Below are positions 1 to 7,199 of a DNA stretch of 14,822 nt, piece by piece. The position numbers were made by a program, and so were the translations under genes. The stretch comes from JAUZPB01 sp037140715 (GTDB taxonomy: Bacteria; Bacteroidota; Ignavibacteria; Ignavibacteriales; SURF-24), in assembly GCA_037140715.1 (NCBI GenBank), contig JBAXDX010000072.1:1-14822 (forward strand). The letters are read 5' to 3'. Numbering within the stretch: position 1 is the first letter of the stretch; every line of letters starts with the position of its first letter. Under the pieces are notes generated by a model. It ran no database searches. It saw only the letters and a list, made by a program, of their open reading frames with translations, and was not told where the DNA came from.

Positions 1-10
1 TTGCGTTATC

Positions 11-37
11 ATAAAAATCATCATAATCAAAAGAATC
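11..37. repeat. imperfect 9-nt periodic repeat ending in AATC
   Basis: Three consecutive 9-nt units each end in AATC: ataaaaatc, atcataatc and aaaagaatc. A fourth, diverged unit follows. No open frame with a start codon covers it. I recall similar ATC-rich strings in intergenic DNA of Bacteroidota-group genomes, but no function can be read from the sequence. Confidence 0.4.
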
Positions 38-85
38 ACAGTTCTGACAATTTTGTGTAATATGATGTAAGATTAAGAAAAACAT

Positions 86-107
86 TGCTCACATGGTTTT
101 CTGAGCA
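86..107. repeat. inverted repeat TGCTCA / TGAGCA
   Basis: Six-bp arms TGCTCA (86-91) and TGAGCA (102-107) flank a 10-nt loop. It lies just before a stronger hairpin at 112-134. Neither has a T-tract that would make it a convincing terminator. It is probably a piece of intergenic repeat DNA. Confidence 0.3.
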
Positions 108-111
108 TGAC

Positions 112-134
112 GCGAGACTCTCGGAGAGTCGCGC
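112..134. repeat. GC-rich hairpin GACTC-TCGGA-GAGTC
   Basis: A 5-bp stem GACTC/GAGTC (116-120 with 126-130) closes a TCGGA loop. After one A.G mismatch it extends by three more pairs, GCG/CGC (112-114 with 132-134). This is the most GC-rich stretch of the left edge and looks structured on either strand. No T-run follows on the plus strand, so intrinsic termination is not supported. Confidence 0.45.
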
Positions 135-180
135 AAGACTTCAGGGTTGCGGTGTGTCAGGAAATTGGTTATTTATTATT

Positions 181-228
181 TGCATTTGCCCTGAAGGGGC
201 ATAATATAATAGCACAGGGCATTCGCCC
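181..228. repeat. REP-like pair of GC-rich hairpins at the left IS boundary
   Basis: Two short hairpins are separated by an AT-rich spacer: GCCC-TGAAG-GGGC (188-200) and GGGC-ATTC-GCCC (217-228). The arrangement resembles intergenic palindromic units that I recall from Bacteroidota/Ignavibacteriota genomes (paired gccc..gggc hairpins joined by AT-rich DNA); that recognition is from memory, not a search. The second hairpin runs into the first bases of the IS terminal repeat at 225. The element therefore appears to have landed in or beside such a unit. Confidence 0.45.
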
Positions 229-254
229 GAATGCTACTGAACTTTTGATAAATA
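225..254 (+). repeat. left terminal inverted repeat of the IS
   Basis: It begins GCCCGAATGCTACTGA and aligns with the reverse complement of 1783-1811 at about 26 of 30 positions, with three mismatches and one 1-nt gap. The first 11 bases are identical. Outside position 225 the similarity stops, which sets the element boundary. Confidence 0.75.
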
Positions 255-387
255 CCTAAAAAACATGCTCTAAATAAGATATTCAGACAAAAAGGAAGAT
301 AACAACAGCTATAGAGAAAAAAAAGGATTGATAATGACTGAAAGAATAGCTACAATCTATAAGAATAATTTATAGACAGGAGTAATT

Positions 388-528
388 ATGCCGTTTCTTT
401 CAGAGAATGCAGAAAACAATCAGGTGTTTGATTTCCTGACCAGGATAACAGATGATATAAAAAAAAGATAATGAGAGTATAAAGAAATATGTAAAGAACT
501 CTCATATAAAAGAATATTTACCCCCGTT
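388..528 (+). pseudogene. detached N-terminus of the IS4 transposase
   Basis: An ATG at 388, preceded by a good binding site (ACAGGAG, 376-382), opens a frame beginning MPFLSENAENNQVFDFLTRI. It ends after 27 codons at tandem stops TAA-TGA (469-474). It is in the same frame as the downstream transposase, which is open again from 475 and reads KEICKELSYKRIFTPVV into the main body. Removing one A from the A8 run at 459-466 and adding one A near 481-483 would restore a continuous protein through DDIKKDNESIKEICKEL. Two compensating 1-nt indels therefore explain the break. They may be real decay or homopolymer sequencing errors. That an intact ancestor started at 388 is inference. Confidence 0.65.
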
Positions 529-1782
529 GTGACGATGTGGTTAATGATAAAACAAAGGCTTGAGTCCGACCACACTTTAGATAAAGTGGTAAGCGATATA
601 AAAAGTGGTCAGACAGACCTTTTATCGGAAGGTAAAGTCTTGTCTGAGGCGCTAAAATCAGAGAGTAACTCTTCATATTCAAAGGCGAGGAAGAGATTAT
701 CACTGGAGTTTCTTAAGGAAGTTCTTTTCAGAACAGGCAGGGTAGCTGAAGAAGAATCCGGACAGTCAGTTCAGGCGGTCATTTTAGACGGAACACACTA
801 CAGGGTTGAAAGTCCGACTATTGATATATTAAATAAATATCCAAGAGTAGTGACATCAAAACCTCTCTTTACAACGCTTATAAGAGCGGTTGCAGTATTT
901 TCTGCCGTATCGGGAAGTTTAATCGATGTTCAGTGGGCTGATTACTTCCAAAGCGAGTTGCAACTGGCCACAGAGATTTTGAAAAGAAATCAGGGACTGC
1001 TGTTTATAGCAGATGCATGTTATGGGATTTTCAGCTTTTTTCAGGCTTCGAGAGAATTTAAGACGCATCTGCTTTCAAGACTGACAAAGTCAAGGGCAAT
1101 GAAACTTGTAAGATTAAACAATCTGAAGTTAATCCCCGGAACCGATGTGATACTGCAATGGCATCATAGTCGGGCTGATAAACTGCTTAAGGGAGCATCG
1201 GCTGAACCGGTAACGGGCAGATTCATCTGCTACAGACTTACCGGAAATGGTTTCAGACCAAAGGATATCTATTTGTTTTGCGACATTACAGATTATAACC
1301 TTTATTCTACGGAAAATTTAATTGAACTCTTTGGTCAGAAATGGAATATTGAGATATATTTCAGACATATTAAAAGCACTCTTAAACCTGATTCATTTAA
1401 TTCAAAGTCCTCAGAAATGACTGATAAAGAAATAGCTACAGGATTAATAGCTTATAACCTGATAAGGTATTGTATGCAGAAAGTTGCAGTCCGCCATAAC
1501 AAGCCTTTTTTGAAGATTAGCTTCTCAGGGAGCAGGCGAAGGGTACTGGGATTCTTACTTACTGCGTTTTCAAGGGACAGAACTGATCAGAAGAAGCCAA
1601 AATTTACCTTTGAGAAGCTTCTGTTATCGATTTCAGGTTGTATTATAGCGAATACAATTAATAAACCTGCTATACAGCCAAGAAAAATTCGTCCTGAGGG
1701 TAACCGGAAATTCCCGACTTTTTCCGGTTCGAGAGAAGTAGAAATCAGGAAATTACTCAATAAATACGGGGCTGTAGACTGA
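529..1782 (+). CDS. IS4-family transposase (DDE), N-terminally interrupted
   Basis: This is the transposase that cuts and rejoins the element at its terminal repeats, using two metal ions held by a DDE triad. Numbered from the GTG at 529 (417 residues), likely catalytic residues are D87 (ILDGTHYR), D162 (FIADACYG) and E275 (WNIEIYFRHIK). The IS4 signature Y-x2-R-x3-E-x6-K is present in a conservative form as F268, K271, E275 and K282. The GTG has no convincing binding site and the frame is open upstream to 475 with protein-like sequence. The true start is thus probably the ATG at 388, cut off by stops at 469-474. The core is intact. Without the upstream segment the protein is probably not made efficiently. 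Confidence 0.85.
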   Translation: MTMWLMIKQRLESDHTLDKVVSDIKSGQTDLLSEGKVLSEALKSESNSSYSKARKRLSLEFLKEVLFRTGRVAEEESGQSVQAVILDGTHYRVESPTIDILNKYPRVVTSKPLFTTLIRAVAVFSAVSGSLIDVQWADYFQSELQLATEILKRNQGLLFIADACYGIFSFFQASREFKTHLLSRLTKSRAMKLVRLNNLKLIPGTDVILQWHHSRADKLLKGASAEPVTGRFICYRLTGNGFRPKDIYLFCDITDYNLYSTENLIELFGQKWNIEIYFRHIKSTLKPDSFNSKSSEMTDKEIATGLIAYNLIRYCMQKVAVRHNKPFLKISFSGSRRRVLGFLLTAFSRDRTDQKKPKFTFEKLLLSISGCIIANTINKPAIQPRKIRPEGNRKFPTFSGSREVEIRKLLNKYGAVD

Positions 1783-1811
1783 TATGTATCAAAAATCAGC
1801 AGCATTCGGGC
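1783..1811 (-). repeat. right terminal inverted repeat of the IS
   Basis: Read on the minus strand from 1811 it begins GCCCGAATGCTGCTGA, matching the left end. It starts directly after the transposase stop codon. Confidence 0.75.
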
Positions 1812-1819
1812 AGATCGCT

Positions 1820-1865
1820 GTAGTTATGTCTGTTGTTACAAATATTTCACCTCCGATGGGGCAAG
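1820..1865. repeat. possible right-hand remnant of a REP-like unit
   Basis: Just outside the right end of the IS lies the string TTACAAATATTTCACC, followed by a small CCTC-CGAT-GGGG hairpin (around 1850-1861). I recall similar strings from intergenic repeats of the Bacteroidota group. With the hairpins at 181-228 it suggests one palindromic unit split by the IS. This is recall plus inference. Confidence 0.3.
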
Positions 1866-1928
1866 GAATTTAGTTTTATAACACCCATAAACTTCATAAT
1901 TTTACACTTTAACAAACTAAGGAAAAAG

Positions 1929-2687
1929 ATGACCGATAAAAAATTCACCGATTTTGTAAAGATAGTCGAACGATTAAGAAAAGAATGCCCGTGGGACCGC
2001 GAGCAGACTCATGATTCGATCAAAGACGCTACGCTTGAGGAAACTTATGAAGTACTCGAAGCTATTGATAATAAAGATTATGACGAGCTTAAAAAAGAGC
2101 TGGGTGATATGCTTTTGCATGTGGTTTTTCATTCCAAAATTGCAGAGCAGAATAATACGTTCAGGCTTGACGATGTAATAGATTTCATACAGGAAAAGCT
2201 TATCCGTCGCCATCCGCACGTTTTCGGAGATGTGCAGGCAACCGATACAAATAAAGTGCTGAAGAACTGGGAAGCAATAAAGCTTTCAGAAGGCCGCGAG
2301 TCGGTGCTTGAAGGCGTGCCGAAGATGCTTCCTTCGCTTCAGAGAGCCAGCCGTTTGCAGGATAAGGCATCGAAAGTCGGATTCGACTGGCAGAATAAGG
2401 AAGATGTCTGGAAGAAGGTAATCGAAGAAATTGAGGAGATGCACGAAAGCGAGAAATCAGGTACAAAGGAGGAACTGGAGGGCGAAATCGGGGATGTTTT
2501 CTTTTCTCTGGTAAATTACAGTCGTTTTTTAGGTGTTAATCCTGAGAACGCTCTGAGAATTACGAATGAAAAATTTATAAAACGCTTTGATTATGTTCAG
2601 AAAAAAATAAAGGGAACAGGCCGTCAGATTACCGAAGCCGGTCTCGAAGAAATGGATAAATACTGGGAAGAGAGCAAAAAACTCTGA
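1929..2687 (+). CDS. mazG: MazG nucleoside triphosphate pyrophosphohydrolase
   Basis: MazG hydrolyses (d)NTPs to the monophosphate and pyrophosphate, and is linked to nucleotide-pool cleaning and stress physiology. Start chosen at ATG 1929: AAGGA lies 5 nt upstream (1919-1923) and the protein then begins MTDKKFTDFVKIVERLRKEC, the usual MazG start; the frame is open further upstream but that part is not MazG-like. The 252 residues are close to the length of the E. coli protein. The motif CPWDREQTHDS (20-30) is followed by the metal-binding EETYE (37-41) and ELGD (57-60), then RRHPHVFGD (93-101). A second MazG-type helical domain near 170-252 repeats an E-rich helix and EIGD. It stands alone on the plus strand, 117 bp beyond the IS. 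Confidence 0.93.
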   Translation: MTDKKFTDFVKIVERLRKECPWDREQTHDSIKDATLEETYEVLEAIDNKDYDELKKELGDMLLHVVFHSKIAEQNNTFRLDDVIDFIQEKLIRRHPHVFGDVQATDTNKVLKNWEAIKLSEGRESVLEGVPKMLPSLQRASRLQDKASKVGFDWQNKEDVWKKVIEEIEEMHESEKSGTKEELEGEIGDVFFSLVNYSRFLGVNPENALRITNEKFIKRFDYVQKKIKGTGRQITEAGLEEMDKYWEESKKL

Positions 2688-2704
2688 GCATACGTTTTTG
2701 CCAT

Positions 2705-2741
2705 AAAAAAAAGCCCTTTTCATATAAAATAAAAAGGGCTT
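2705..2741 (-). terminator. intrinsic terminator after the LysM gene
   Basis: AAGCCCTTTT (2711-2720) pairs with AAAAGGGCTT (2732-2741) in a 10-bp stem. Read on the minus strand the stem is followed by a run of eight Ts, the classic layout for ending the minus-strand LysM transcript 30 bp after its stop. It also lies 18-24 bp after the mazG stop and could act on both converging transcripts, although the plus-strand side lacks a T-run. Confidence 0.8.
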
Positions 2742-2770
2742 AAAAGTTCAGGAGCAATTATAAACATCAA

Positions 2771-3478
2771 CTATTTAGCTGGTTCATCAGCTTTGTTTGT
2801 CTGCTGTGGAGGAGCGGGTTTATAATTTTTTCTCATCTTATCATACTGAGTTTTTTCATCTTCAGTCAGATTAGGAATTTTGAAATTCTGCTTTGGGAAG
2901 ATCAGATCAGGATTCTTAATCTGATCGCGGTTTGCCTGATAAATTTTCGGCCAGGCAAAAGCATTGCTATAAACATCTTTCTTCTTAGCGATATTCCATA
3001 AGCAGTCGCCTCTGACAACTGTATAGTTCTTTTCAGGTGCGATATCATTCCAGGCATCGAGCGATCTCTGAATCTGGTTGTGAACCTTGTCAAAGAATTC
3101 TGGTAAAGCAGAAATTTTATTTTTCTTTAAAGCATCCAGCTCGGCTTGTCTTTCAGCCTTGGGAACTTCTTTTCTCATTATCTTACCATTAAGTTCGCCA
3201 ACTATTCTGCGAAAGTTATCGAGATCGTTTTTCGTAGCTCCGACTGATGAATAAATATCATTCAGGCAGTCATCAATCGACTGAACACTAACAGCTTTAA
3301 AGCCATTAATTTCAGCCTGAAGCTCATCGCGTTCTTTTGTTAACGCTGTCTTTTGTCCATTAAGTCCGTTCATTGCATTTTGCCATTCTTCTATAGTCAT
3401 CTTTTCCTGAGCAAAAGCGCTAACAGAAAGGAACAACAAAACAGTAATCATACCAGTAAGTGATTTAACTATTTTCAT
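2771..3478 (-). CDS. secreted LysM-domain protein with coiled coil
   Basis: A cell-envelope protein of 235 residues. Residues 1-23 form a signal peptide (basic MKIVK, hydrophobic core, cleavage likely after SAFA). Residues about 27-125 are charged and helical, likely coiled coil. A single LysM domain, the fold that binds peptidoglycan glycan chains, spans about 151-203: NYTVVRGDCLWNIAKK, then WPKIYQANRDQIKNPDLIFP. The C-terminus is Pro/Lys-rich. The ATG is preceded by AGAGGAAA. The gene starts 27 bp after the stop of the small lipoprotein gene, so the two are probably one operon for envelope proteins. No catalytic domain is visible; a structural or anchoring role is inferred. The specific function is unknown. 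Confidence 0.85.
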   Translation of the reverse strand: MKIVKSLTGMITVLLFLSVSAFAQEKMTIEEWQNAMNGLNGQKTALTKERDELQAEINGFKAVSVQSIDDCLNDIYSSVGATKNDLDNFRRIVGELNGKIMRKEVPKAERQAELDALKKNKISALPEFFDKVHNQIQRSLDAWNDIAPEKNYTVVRGDCLWNIAKKKDVYSNAFAWPKIYQANRDQIKNPDLIFPKQNFKIPNLTEDEKTQYDKMRKNYKPAPPQQTNKADEPAK

Positions 3479-3505
3479 ACATTTTCCTCTAAAATATCCT
3501 TTTAA

Positions 3506-3772
3506 TTACTTAGGTAATTTTTCTAAATTGTTTTTGGTTTCTTCTTTATCCTTAGCACACTGTTCCAATTTGGCATTTTTCTCACCAATTTCTCTTTCCA
3601 ATCTGGTTTTTTCACTTCTAAGCGAATTCAGATCAGAATCAATAACACTAACTTCCTGTCTAAGTGATTCAAGCTGTGCTCTCTGCTCGTCACTTACTCC
3701 GCTACAACCCGCATAACCTAATACGCCGGCGGCAATTATCAACGCAGTCGCAAGACCTTTCATTTTGGCCAT
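3506..3772 (-). CDS. small probable lipoprotein with coiled coil
   Basis: An 88-residue protein. A hydrophobic stretch (residues 6-20) ends in GYAGC, an acceptable but not ideal lipobox with Cys23 as the likely lipidated residue. The rest is almost entirely heptad-like charged helix (RAQLESLRQEVSVIDSDLNS and onward), reminiscent of Lpp-type spacer lipoproteins, though no homology is claimed. The ATG at 3772 has AGGAG 5 nt upstream, favouring this start over the Met at codon 4. It is first in a two-gene unit with the LysM protein and probably works with it at the envelope. Confidence 0.75.
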   Translation of the reverse strand: MAKMKGLATALIIAAGVLGYAGCSGVSDEQRAQLESLRQEVSVIDSDLNSLRSEKTRLEREIGEKNAKLEQCAKDKEETKNNLEKLPK

Positions 3773-3821
3773 ACCTTCTCCTTTTATAAAGTAATAAATA
3801 ATAGAATTATTCTAACGTATA

Positions 3822-3850
3822 TATATATCAAAAATGAACTAATATATCAA
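3822..3850 (-). promoter_or_regulatory. candidate sigma-70-like promoter for the lipoprotein-LysM unit
   Basis: On the minus strand TTGATA (3850-3845) and TATATA (3827-3822) are 17 nt apart. This would start transcription near 3815, about 40 nt before the lipoprotein ATG. The region is very AT-rich, so such matches arise easily by chance. The rest of the 130-bp gap to radC shows nothing else. Confidence 0.35.
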
Positions 3851-3902
3851 GCTTATTTAACTTTTAATAAACTATTAGTACAAAGTTAATTAAAAGAACT
3901 CC

Positions 3903-4583
3903 TTATAGCAACCTTTTCTCAACAAAACTGACAAACTGATTACATGCAACAATTACATGGTCAAAAATCTGAATGTCAAGTATTTTGCCGGCTTCAACCA
4001 GCTTTCTGGTAATTGAAATATCTTCGGCACTCGGTTCAGGATTACCGCTCGGATGATTATGCACAAGTATTATATTGGCCGAGTTGTTATCAATTGCTAC
4101 CTTGAAAGTCTCTCTCGGATGCACAATGCTTGAATTTAAGTTGCCAATCGAAATAATCTCATGCTTTATTATTCTATTGGCAGAGTTTAGACAAACAACG
4201 ATGAAATGCTCTTTAATTTCATCTCTTAATAATGGAATAAATAACTGCCCGATATCATTTGGGGAAGTAATTTTCTTATTATGTAAAGAGCGGTTTTCAA
4301 GGTGAACCCGCCTGCTTATCTCAAAAGCAGCTGAAATCATGGCAGCTTTGTCTTTGCCAATGCCTTTGCATTTAGTTAATGCCGAAACTGAAGCTGAAGC
4401 CAGTACGCCAAGAGAACAATATTTAGCAATCAGATCATGCGCCAGCTGAATAGCGGAATTTCCACGGCTACCCGTTCTCAGTAAAATCGCTATCAGCTCG
4501 CTGTCGCTCAGGCTCTGAGATCCGCGGAGTATCAGCTTTTCCCGCGGTCTTTCATCTAAAGGCATGTCTTTTATTTTCAGCAT
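3903..4583 (-). CDS. radC: RadC-family JAB/MPN domain protein
   Basis: A 226-residue RadC (DUF2466) protein of normal length. The N-terminal part begins with the family-typical DMPLDERPREKLILRG and holds a helix-hairpin-helix (KCKGIGKDKA, 71-80). The C-terminal JAB/MPN metalloprotease-like domain has the full zinc-binding set: E142, then H175, H177, S185 and D188 in HNHPSGNPEPSAEDIS. The family was named for DNA repair, but that role was withdrawn in E. coli and its biochemical function is unsettled. The start is supported by GGAG upstream of the ATG. It is 67 bp downstream of the TPR gene, on the same strand. Confidence 0.93.
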   Translation of the reverse strand: MLKIKDMPLDERPREKLILRGSQSLSDSELIAILLRTGSRGNSAIQLAHDLIAKYCSLGVLASASVSALTKCKGIGKDKAAMISAAFEISRRVHLENRSLHNKKITSPNDIGQLFIPLLRDEIKEHFIVVCLNSANRIIKHEIISIGNLNSSIVHPRETFKVAIDNNSANIILVHNHPSGNPEPSAEDISITRKLVEAGKILDIQIFDHVIVACNQFVSFVEKRLL

Positions 4584-4599
4584 TCCGCGCTCCTTCTTG

Positions 4600-4621
4600 T
4601 ATTAATATAAAAATATTAATA
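4600..4621. repeat. AT-only inverted repeat upstream of radC
   Basis: TATTAATAT (4600-4608) and ATATTAATA (4613-4621) form perfect 9-bp arms around AAAA. It lies between the TPR stop and the radC binding site. It could be a weak RNA stem or a protein site, but AT-only palindromes arise easily in this composition. Confidence 0.35.
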
Positions 4622-4650
4622 TTTATGACAAGCGCAAGAACTTACCTTAA

Positions 4651-5532
4651 TTAGTACATTTTTTTTTTGCCTTCAAGAGCAATCTGGTTCTTTGGATCAA
4701 GCATTATGGCAGTATCGAAATAAAGAACTGCTTCATCAGTTTTCTGAAGATTCAGACATGCTATAGCAATATCTGTATAAGCTGCAGAAGAAGGTCCGAC
4801 AAAATTGATATATTTCAGCAAATGCTTATATGCATTTATATAATCGCCAAGCTTTAGATAAGACTTGCCAGCCCATTCAAGCAATGAGATTTCCTTTTCA
4901 TTGAGTTTAATTGCCTTTTCAAAAGCAATAACTGCATGGTAATACATTGACTGATAGTAATAAATTATACCCATCAACCAGCTCGTTTCCCAGTTACTGT
5001 ATATCTTCTCAGCTTTATTGATATAACTCATTGCTTCACTGAACTTTTCAATCTCTATGCAGCACTTGGCAAGAAAAAGGTATGATTCAAAATGATATTC
5101 TGTATTATCATTATTGTTCAGAAAAGTTACGTAGTGTACGCGGGAGCTTTCAAACTCATTTAGCATAAAATAAGCATGCGCTAAAAAGAATGAAACCAGC
5201 GGTTGTTCTTCAAGCGCGATTAGAGACATAACGGAAACAGCCTCATTCCACATCCTGTTCTTAAGATATATTTCACCCATGAAAAGCCTGATATCATTAT
5301 TATCTGTAACATGATAAAGATAATGTTCAAGCAAGCCTACTGCCGCATTCAGATTTTCCATTCTTTCATAAAGTGTAGCAAGTTTAATATAGCCTGGTAT
5401 GTGTTCAGGATTTTCCCTGATTATGCTATGATAAATTTGAATCGAATGCAAAAACTTCCCCTGAGATTCAAACTCCGCAGCTTTTTTAAGTTGAAATTCA
5501 ACCTGAATCATTTCGTTAGATTTTATTCCCAT
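4651..5532 (-). CDS. tetratricopeptide-repeat protein
   Basis: A 293-residue protein made almost wholly of TPR units, about seven across residues 10-290. Examples are AAVGLLEHYL, HAVIAFEKAIKLNEKEISLL and DEAVLYFDTAIMLDP. There is no signal peptide or membrane segment, so it is probably cytoplasmic, and TPRs normally mediate protein contacts. Its ATG overlaps the end of guaA: guaA ends GAATGGGAATAA and this gene starts at the ATG inside it. That suggests translational coupling. Codon 8 is an alternative start, without a clear binding site. The last codons run through an A10 tract (4659-4668) just before the stop, where slippage or sequencing error would change only the last few residues. No specific partner can be named. 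Confidence 0.85.
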   Translation of the reverse strand: MGIKSNEMIQVEFQLKKAAEFESQGKFLHSIQIYHSIIRENPEHIPGYIKLATLYERMENLNAAVGLLEHYLYHVTDNNDIRLFMGEIYLKNRMWNEAVSVMSLIALEEQPLVSFFLAHAYFMLNEFESSRVHYVTFLNNNDNTEYHFESYLFLAKCCIEIEKFSEAMSYINKAEKIYSNWETSWLMGIIYYYQSMYYHAVIAFEKAIKLNEKEISLLEWAGKSYLKLGDYINAYKHLLKYINFVGPSSAAYTDIAIACLNLQKTDEAVLYFDTAIMLDPKNQIALEGKKKMY

Positions 5533-7064
5533 TCTATTGTTGAGGGTGGTTTAGTGCTGATATCATAAACTACCCTGTTTACTCCTCTGATATTTCTGAT
5601 GATTTTATCCGATACTTCCGCCAGGAATTCATGCTCAAACGGATACCAGTCTGCCGTCATACCATCGGTTGAAGTAACCGCACGCAATGCAATAACATTT
5701 TCGTAAGTCCTCGCATCACCCATAACACCTACAGTCTGAACAGGCAATAAAACTGCAAAAGCCTGCCAGATTTTGTCATATAATCCGGCACGCTTTATTT
5801 CATTAATAAAGATATCGTCTGATTCCCTGAGAATTTTTAATTTTTCTTCTGTGATATTACCTAATACTCTTACAGCCAGACCAGGTCCCGGGAAAGGATG
5901 CCTTGCGATAAATTCTTCCGGAAGTCCAAGCTCTCTGCCAATTTTTCTTACTTCATCTTTGAACAATTCACGGAAAGGCTCTATTAATTTAAGGTTCATT
6001 TTTTCGGGAAGCCCGCCAACATTGTGGTGGGTTTTAATTGTAACCGAAGCGCCTGTAACAGCAACAGACTCAATTACATCAGGATACAATGTTCCTTGTA
6101 TCAGGTATGAAATATTATCAAACTGCTTTGCATGTTCTTCAAATACTTCGATAAATGTGTTACCAATAATTTTCCGCTTCATTTCAGGATTAGTAACGCC
6201 TGCCAGCCTGCTTAAAAAGATTTCAGACGCATCAATATGTATAATATGCAGATTATAATTTTTCTCAAACATTTCGGCAATCAGCCGGCTTTCATCTTTT
6301 CTCATTAATCCTGTATCAACGTGTGCACAGATTAATTTATCTCCGATTGCCTGATGAACAAGTATCGCTGCAACGGATGAATCTACGCCACCGCTTAACG
6401 CACAGAGCGCTTTCCCCTCCCCTACTTTTGTCTTAATTTCATTTATACTGGTTTCAATAAAGTGCTTGGAAGTCCATTCTCCTTTAAACTTACAAATAGT
6501 AAAAAGGAAATTATCAATAATTTTTTTTCCTTCCTCTGTGTGGGCTACTTCGGGGTGAAACTGCAGTCCGTAAATTCTATTAACCGTATCTGAAATAACG
6601 CAGAAAGGCGAATTTTCAGAAACTCCGGATATCTCATATCCTTTCGGAATATCTGTTACATAATCGCCATGGCTCATCCAGACAACTGAATTTCCCCGGA
6701 CATTAAGCAACAGTTCAGAGTCATTAACTATATTAAGTCTTGCCTTGCCATACTCGCGGCTATGCGCGGGTTCAACTTTCCCGCCCAGCGCTTTACAAAT
6801 TAGCTGAAGTCCATAACAGATGCCTAAAATCGGGACTCCAAATGAAAATATCTCTGTATTTAATTCCGGTGCATGATTATCATAAACACTTTGTGGTCCG
6901 CCTGAAAGAATAATACCTCTAGGCTTTAAAGATTTTATTTTCTCAAGACTGATACTGAATGGATGTATCTCCGAATATACTCCGCTTTCACGTATCCTGC
7001 GGGCTATCAACTGAGTATATTGCGAACCAAAATCGAGGATTAGAACCAATTCATCATGTATCAT
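5523..7064 (-). CDS. guaA: GMP synthase (glutamine-hydrolysing)
   Basis: The enzyme converts XMP, ATP and glutamine to GMP, the last step of guanine nucleotide synthesis. All parts of the 513-residue protein are present. The class I glutamine amidotransferase domain (about 5-190) has nucleophile Cys83 in GICYGLQL and His170/Glu172 in LQFHPEV. The ATP pyrophosphatase domain carries the P-loop ALSGGVDSS (222-230). The C-terminal dimerisation domain ends TKPPSTIEWE, as in the family. Nothing is missing. It heads a minus-strand run guaA-TPR-radC, sharing an overlap with the TPR gene. It is separated from gcvH by 135 bp containing a long hairpin. Confidence 0.97.
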   Translation of the reverse strand: MIHDELVLILDFGSQYTQLIARRIRESGVYSEIHPFSISLEKIKSLKPRGIILSGGPQSVYDNHAPELNTEIFSFGVPILGICYGLQLICKALGGKVEPAHSREYGKARLNIVNDSELLLNVRGNSVVWMSHGDYVTDIPKGYEISGVSENSPFCVISDTVNRIYGLQFHPEVAHTEEGKKIIDNFLFTICKFKGEWTSKHFIETSINEIKTKVGEGKALCALSGGVDSSVAAILVHQAIGDKLICAHVDTGLMRKDESRLIAEMFEKNYNLHIIHIDASEIFLSRLAGVTNPEMKRKIIGNTFIEVFEEHAKQFDNISYLIQGTLYPDVIESVAVTGASVTIKTHHNVGGLPEKMNLKLIEPFRELFKDEVRKIGRELGLPEEFIARHPFPGPGLAVRVLGNITEEKLKILRESDDIFINEIKRAGLYDKIWQAFAVLLPVQTVGVMGDARTYENVIALRAVTSTDGMTADWYPFEHEFLAEVSDKIIRNIRGVNRVVYDISTKPPSTIEWE

Positions 7065-7095
7065 TTACTAATCTTAATCTTTGTATTTGAAATGT

Positions 7096-7133
7096 CTATA
7101 AAATAAAATTCCTACAGGATTTTATTTTTATAG
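7096..7133 (-). terminator. long AT-rich hairpin between gcvH and guaA
   Basis: CTATAAAATAAAAT (7096-7109) pairs with ATTTTATTTTTATAG (7119-7133) with one extra T, and CC/GG pairs close the loop. The stem is about 14-16 bp and T-rich at its 3' side on the minus strand. It lies about 65 bp past the gcvH stop and 32 bp before the guaA ATG. The most likely role is terminating the efp-accB-accC-gcvH transcript. It is symmetric enough to act on either strand. Confidence 0.5.
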
Positions 7134-7199
7134 TTGCTTATATTTAACGTGAATACCAGAGTGTCCGGCTCAGACTTTTTAAATTAACCAGCAGATTTA

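Larger units (their letters stand above)
225..1811 (+). mobile_element. IS4-family insertion sequence, about 1587 bp
   Basis: The element is bounded by imperfect terminal inverted repeats, 225-254 and 1783-1811, both reading inward from GCCCGAATGCT. It contains a single transposase gene whose stop codon (1780-1782) abuts the right repeat. Length and one-gene layout fit the IS4 family. No clean target-site duplication is visible. If the element is trimmed by one base at each end, GCATTCGC on the left resembles GCAGATCGC on the right, but this match is weak. The 5' part of the transposase reading frame is damaged, so the copy is probably inactive unless the indels are sequencing errors. Confidence 0.8.

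Noticed and set aside
11..37. Start of a CRISPR-like array.
   Set aside because: The units are 9 nt, imperfect and without spacers; no cas gene is present.
334..378. A 14-codon frame (MTERIATIYKNNL) whose first 22 bases resemble part of the transposase gene near 1417 (MTDKEIAT).
   Set aside because: The match is short and needs several indels; it is too weak to claim a duplication or a leader peptide.
1833..1928. Upstream 32-codon extension of mazG.
   Set aside because: The binding site and family start both point to ATG 1929; the extension is AT-rich non-MazG sequence next to the IS.
2200..2466. Minus-strand 88-codon frame inside mazG.
   Set aside because: It is antisense to a clear MazG with all motifs, and its translation is not protein-like.
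5773..6258. Plus-strand 161-codon frame opposite guaA.
   Set aside because: It is a shadow of the conserved GMP synthase coding sequence, with no start signal or recognisable domain.
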